Shown here in pieces: positions 60,412-64,000 of a stretch of 64,000 nt of DNA. Position numbers and translations under genes: made by a program. The stretch's first letter is position 1, and every line of letters starts with the position of its first letter. This DNA is from Streptococcus oralis (GTDB lineage: Bacteria > Bacillota > Bacilli > Lactobacillales > Streptococcaceae), in the NCBI RefSeq assembly GCF_022749195.1, contig NZ_CP094226.1, positions 522,001-586,000 on the forward strand. The letters run 5' to 3'. The notes under the pieces were generated by a model. The model worked only from the letters and a program-made list of their open reading frames with translations. It made no database searches and was not told where the DNA came from.

Positions 60412-61714
60412 TCAAATACTGATGATTTTTACCTTGCTTACAATTTGGATTTCTCTAGCTTGGGGCTTGGTAATTCTCTTTTCGGCAGTACACTTTTGGT
60501 TTAAACACAGTGATTTTCGTGTAGATACTTCGCCACTTCCTTATTATCCGAAGGTTACCATTGTCGTACCTGCTCATAATGAGGATGTGGTTATTGCACA
60601 GACGACAAAAGCTATCTTGGATATGAATTATCCTCACGACCGTGTGGAGTTGCTCTTGTTTGCGGATAACTGTTCGGACAATACCTATGCAGAGTGTTTG
60701 TCTGTACAAGCCATGCCCGAATATGCAGGAAGAAATCTGACTATTATCGACCGTACTGGTACGGGAGGAAAAGCGGGCGTTCTAAACGATGCTTTGGAGA
60801 TGGCAACAGGCGAATATATCTGTGTTTATGATGCGGATGCCATGCCTGAAAAGAACGCTCTTTATTTCCTTGTAAAAGAAGTGATGAAGGATCCAGAACG
60901 TCACGTGGCATCTTTCGGTCGCAACAAGACTCGAAATGCCAATCAAAATTTCTTGACACGTTGTATCAACCAAGAAATCGTTGTTACTCAGCGGGTGCAC
61001 CACGTTGGGATGTGGCATCTCTTTAAAATTGGGCGTATCCCAGGAACCAACTTTCTCATTCAAACCGACTTTGTAAAGAGTATCGGTGGTTGGAAAAATG
61101 GTGCCTTGACCGAGGATACCGATATTTCCTTCAAAATCATGCAGAGTGGTAAATTGATTGCCCTTGCCTATAATTCAGAGGCTTTCCAACAAGAACCTGA
61201 GACTTTAAAGAGTTACTATATGCAGCGTAAACGGTGGGCGAAAGGAAATTATGAAGTTGTTCTCTCAAACTTTAGGCATTTATTTAGCAGAGGAAACTGG
61301 CGTGTCAAACTAGAAGTATTTAATTATTCTTGTGTCTTCTTTTGGTTTAACTTTGCCATTGTTCTCTCAGATTTAATTTTCCTAGCGAATGTGCTAGCGA
61401 TCTGCCTTAATCTTTTCTTACCAGATGTCAGAGTTCCATTCGCTTTTGATGCGGACAATATCTACATCGCCCAGCTTATGCTCTTCAACTGGATACTTAT
61501 GATTGGTCTGTATTTGATGCAAATTATGACAGCATTAGCAAGTCAATTTGGACAAGCGACGACTAAACAAATCTGGTTGGCCTTGGCATCTTATTTTAGT
61601 TATTCTCAGATCTTTATTATCGTATCGGTTGATTCTATCTCATCTATTATACTGGATAAGGTACTTCGACGGAAAGAAACCAAGTGGGTTAAAACCAAAC
61701 GGTTTGCAGGATAG
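60404..61714 (+). CDS. Processive family 2 glycosyltransferase (exopolysaccharide synthase)
   Basis: A 436-residue membrane synthase of the BcsA/PgaC/HasA class. One N-terminal helix (about 8-30), catalytic domain with VTIVVPAHNE near 51, DAD at 143-145, TED at 236-238 and the processivity motif QRKRW at 274-278, then about three to four C-terminal helices that form the export channel. It lacks a PilZ domain. It would polymerise and export a beta-linked amino-sugar or hexose chain; with a 2-epimerase in the operon, ManNAc or GlcNAc is the likely unit. The ATG overlaps the small peptide gene. Confidence 0.9.
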   Translation: MISQILMIFTLLTIWISLAWGLVILFSAVHFWFKHSDFRVDTSPLPYYPKVTIVVPAHNEDVVIAQTTKAILDMNYPHDRVELLLFADNCSDNTYAECLSVQAMPEYAGRNLTIIDRTGTGGKAGVLNDALEMATGEYICVYDADAMPEKNALYFLVKEVMKDPERHVASFGRNKTRNANQNFLTRCINQEIVVTQRVHHVGMWHLFKIGRIPGTNFLIQTDFVKSIGGWKNGALTEDTDISFKIMQSGKLIALAYNSEAFQQEPETLKSYYMQRKRWAKGNYEVVLSNFRHLFSRGNWRVKLEVFNYSCVFFWFNFAIVLSDLIFLANVLAICLNLFLPDVRVPFAFDADNIYIAQLMLFNWILMIGLYLMQIMTALASQFGQATTKQIWLALASYFSYSQIFIIVSVDSISSIILDKVLRRKETKWVKTKRFAG

Positions 61715-61722
61715 GAGGTTCT

Positions 61723-62826
61723 ATGAAAACAAATAAATTAAAATATGTCTGGTTTGTGCTCATCCTATCTATCTTTTGTTTAACTTTGTTTTTGGCAAGA
61801 GGAAGGACTAAAATCGAGATGCGTAATCGAATTTACAGTCAATGGAGTCAACAGTTCCTTGTTACAAAAGGCGATCAGTCTTATGTTCGTACGACGAATG
61901 ATTCTGAGGAAACGACAGTTCTATCAGAAGCTCAAAGTTACGGCATGCTCATAACGGTTTTAGCAGCCCAAAAAGGACAAGCAACACAAGCAGATTTTGA
62001 TAGCCTTTATCGCTATTATCAAAATCATCGCATAGAGGGAACGCAGTTAATGTCTTGGAAACAAGTGATCAAAAATGGTAGTGAAACGGTCAAAAAGCAA
62101 AATGCAACTGATGGAGATCTCTACATTGCTTATTCCTTGATTGAAGCTTCTAAGCAGTGGCCAGATAAAGCACAGGAATACCAAGAACAGGCTAAAAAAA
62201 TCTTAGAAGATATTCTTCGATACAATTACAATAAAGAGACAGGTGTTTTAACAGTAGGGAACTGGGCAAATAAGAATTCCGATTATTATTACTTGATGCG
62301 TACGTCTGACACCTTACCTCACTATTTCCAATCTTTTTATGACCTGACTGGAAATAAACAGTGGTTAGACATTAAGGATAAGATGCTTGGCCAACTAGAG
62401 CAAATCAGTTCTCAATCTGATACGGGTCTCTTGCCAGACTTTATCTGGGCTGAGAAGTCTGGGGCACGTCTTGTTGATGCCAACACTATCGAATCTCAAT
62501 ACGATGGGGCGTACTCTTATAACGCTTGTCGTTTGCCATATCACTTGTCACAGAGTCAGGATGAAAGAAGCCAAAAACTCGTTCAAAAGATGATGGATTT
62601 CTTTATGAAAGAGCAACGCATTTATGCTGGTTATGACTTGAACGGAACGGCCCTCAATCAATACCAGGCAGGTAGTTTCTTGGCACCGATTACCTATGCA
62701 TCTGACAAGGGAGAAGGTTATCTGAAACTTCTTCAGCAAAATAAATACATTTTCACACAAGATTTACCTTTGGACAACTACTATGATGCAACGATGATTA
62801 CCATGATTGCTCTAGAGATGTTCTAG
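61723..62826 (+). CDS. Membrane-anchored glycoside hydrolase family 8 (BcsZ/PssZ-like)
   Basis: A 367-residue extracellular hydrolase anchored by one N-terminal helix (about 8-26). GH8 signatures: the acid Glu in SEAQSYGM (E69) and NATDGDLYIAYSL (D130, D132), then the C-terminal QYQAGSFLAP region. GH8 enzymes accompany synthase-dependent polysaccharide systems (BcsZ in cellulose, PssZ in Listeria) and cut the nascent chain. AGGAGG precedes the ATG by 4-5 nt; 8 nt after the GT2 gene. Last gene of the operon, followed by a terminator. Confidence 0.9.
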   Translation: MKTNKLKYVWFVLILSIFCLTLFLARGRTKIEMRNRIYSQWSQQFLVTKGDQSYVRTTNDSEETTVLSEAQSYGMLITVLAAQKGQATQADFDSLYRYYQNHRIEGTQLMSWKQVIKNGSETVKKQNATDGDLYIAYSLIEASKQWPDKAQEYQEQAKKILEDILRYNYNKETGVLTVGNWANKNSDYYYLMRTSDTLPHYFQSFYDLTGNKQWLDIKDKMLGQLEQISSQSDTGLLPDFIWAEKSGARLVDANTIESQYDGAYSYNACRLPYHLSQSQDERSQKLVQKMMDFFMKEQRIYAGYDLNGTALNQYQAGSFLAPITYASDKGEGYLKLLQQNKYIFTQDLPLDNYYDATMITMIALEMF

Positions 62827-62835
62827 GATGAAAAG

Positions 62836-62864
62836 GGAGGGCTAGTTTTACTAGCTCTCTTTTT
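62836..62864 (+). terminator. Terminator of the exopolysaccharide operon
   Basis: GAGgGCTAGT-TTT-ACTAGCTCTC stem with a T run. Confidence 0.8.
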
Positions 62865-62910
62865 GATAGGATTTTCATCTTTTTTCAAAAAAGGAATTTC
62901 ATCAGCTTTA

Positions 62911-62919
62911 TGGTATAAT
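62911..62919 (+). promoter_or_regulatory. Extended -10 promoter of the HAD-cyclophilin gene
   Basis: TGG-TATAAT about 30 nt before the ATG; no good -35. Confidence 0.6.
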
Positions 62920-62948
62920 GGAAAGAGTGATGGAAAAGAGGTAGAGAG

Positions 62949-64000
62949 ATGGATGCGAAATTAAAATACAAGGCAAAGAAGATTAAAATCATCTTTTTTG
63001 ATATTGATGATACCTTACGTACGTCAAAGACAGGTTTTATTCCAGCTACAATTCCCACTGTCTTTAAACAGTTACGTGAGAAAGGAATTTTAACAGGAAT
63101 TGCCTCTGGTCGTGGTATTTTCGGTGTTGTTTCAGAGATTCGTGAGCTCAAACCTGACTTTTTTGTAACCCTAAATGGGGGCTATATAGAAGATAAAAAA
63201 GGGAAGGTGATTTATCAGCATCAGATTGACAAGTCAGATGTTGAGGAGTATGTCTCTTGGACGAAGGAAGAGGGAATTGAGTATGGCTTGGTTGGCAGTC
63301 ATGACGCCAAACTTTCTACTCGAACAGAACTGATCAGTGAGGCTATTGACCCGATTTATCCAAACTTGGATGTGGATCCTAACTTCCATGAAAAAGCAGA
63401 TATTTACCAGATGTGGACCTTTGAAGATAGAGGGGATGACTTGCGGTTACCAGATAGTCTCTCTGGTAAACTTCGCATGGTGCGTTGGCATGAACATTCA
63501 TCTGATATCGTACCGATTTCAGGATCCAAAGCAACTGGTGTTGCCAAGGTTGTAGAATATCTAGGCTTGAAACCAGAAAATGTTATGGTCTTTGGAGATG
63601 GGCTCAATGACTTGGAACTCTTTGATTATGCTGGAATCAGTATTGCTATGGGAGTTTCCCATGAAAAAATCAAAGAAAAAGCAGATTATATTACAAAAAC
63701 AGTAGAAGAAGATGGTATTTTTGATGCCTTAGAAGGATTTGGTATGGTAGAAAAAGAATTGCATTTCCCACAAGTAGAAATTGAAACAGTAGAAGGTCCT
63801 CTTGCGACCATTAAGACAAATCACGGAGACTTGCGTATCAAGCTCTTCCCTGAACATGCTCCTAAAACAGTAGCCAACTTTGTTGCTCTGTCAAAAGACG
63901 GTTACTATGATGGTGTGATTTTCCACCGTATTATCAAGGACTTTATGATCCAAGGTGGAGACCCAACTGGTACTGGTATGGGTGGTGAGTCAATTTATGG
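62949..64000 (+). CDS. HAD (Cof-type) phosphatase fused to cyclophilin peptidyl-prolyl isomerase, 3' end outside window
   Basis: First 350 residues of a bifunctional protein. Residues 1-270 form a Cof/HAD-IIB phosphatase: motif I FFDIDDT near 17, motif [14 protein letters not shown] near 217. From about residue 280 a cyclophilin domain begins ([39 protein letters not shown]), still open at the window edge. Such fusions are typical of streptococci. AGAGGTAGAGAG precedes the ATG. I recall this gene directly after rpsR in S. pneumoniae, which would make the intervening 5.9 kb here accessory. Confidence 0.92.
   Translation, partial: MDAKLKYKAKKIKIIFFDIDDTLRTSKTGFIPATIPTVFKQLREKGILTGIASGRGIFGVVSEIRELKPDFFVTLNGGYIEDKKGKVIYQHQIDKSDVEEYVSWTKEEGIEYGLVGSHDAKLSTRTELISEAIDPIYPNLDVDPNFHEKADIYQMWTFEDRGDDLRLPDSLSGKLRMVRWHEHSSDIVPISGSKATGVAKVVEYLGLKPENVMVFGDGLNDLELFDYAGISIAMGVSHEKIKEKADYITKTVEEDGIFDALEGFGMVEKELHFPQVEIETVEGPLATIKTNHGDLRIKLFPEHAPKTVANFVALSKDGYYDGVIFHRIIKDFMIQGGDPTGTGMGGESIY

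Overview
The window comes from a low-GC Gram-positive chromosome of the Mitis group of Streptococcus (S. mitis, S. oralis, S. infantis or a near relative). Reasons: two M26 zinc metalloproteases with the streptococcal N-terminal LPxTG layout, a BOX A-C intergenic repeat, a MntE-type manganese exporter beside a P-type ATPase under a Mn2+ riboswitch, and long blocks in pneumococcal gene order (clpX to glmM to dapB to mntE; asnS to rpsF-ssb-rpsR). No rRNA, tRNA, complete insertion sequence or prophage was found. Statements about S. pneumoniae gene order are from memory, not from a search.

Layout. 1-10.6 kb: a duplicated module, each copy a giant secreted M26 metalloprotease followed by a small membrane protein. 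10.7-12.1 kb: gpmA and rpsO. 12.1-13.6 kb: a repeat-rich patch with palindromic elements, a two-repeat CRISPR-like pair, a Cys-containing upstream ORF and a cadD gene broken by one in-frame stop, all between copies of the same terminator sequence. 13.6-17.2 kb: an iron-type ABC transporter (permease, ATPase, lipoprotein) with a serine esterase, which looks like an insertion relative to pneumococcus. 17.2-25.2 kb: acyltransferase, P-type ATPase, trmK, Nif3-like protein, FAD oxidoreductase, galE and a glycosyltransferase. 25.3-42.7 kb: core genes: ferredoxin, LysM protein, cmk, folA, clpX, ysxC, ridA, rapZ-yvcK-whiA, ferredoxin-NADP reductase, cdaA-cdaR-glmM (c-di-AMP synthesis and wall precursor), degV, dapB, cca and an ABC-F protein. 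42.8-47 kb: divergent mntE and a Mn2+-riboswitch-controlled P-type ATPase. 47-57 kb: deformylase-like protein, yaaA, a flavin reductase with a MarR regulator, aspC-asnS, an MFS transporter and rpsF-ssb-rpsR.

57.0-62.9 kb is the most interesting part. After a 50-bp tandem array of terminators and a GNAT gene comes a tightly packed operon: UDP-GlcNAc 2-epimerase, a four-helix membrane protein with a degenerate GGDEF domain (SEGNF in place of GGDEF), a 46-residue membrane peptide, a processive BcsA/PgaC-type GT2 synthase and a membrane-anchored GH8 hydrolase. The gene content resembles the Listeria Pss (poly-ManNAc) and Pel/cellulose synthase-dependent exopolysaccharide systems. It sits between rpsR and a HAD-cyclophilin fusion gene that I recall as neighbours in S. 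pneumoniae.

A second theme is translation without leaders: five genes (P-type ATPase, ferredoxin, yaaA, marR and a YpmB-like gene) have a -10 box ending only 6-7 nt before the start codon and no usable Shine-Dalgarno sequence.
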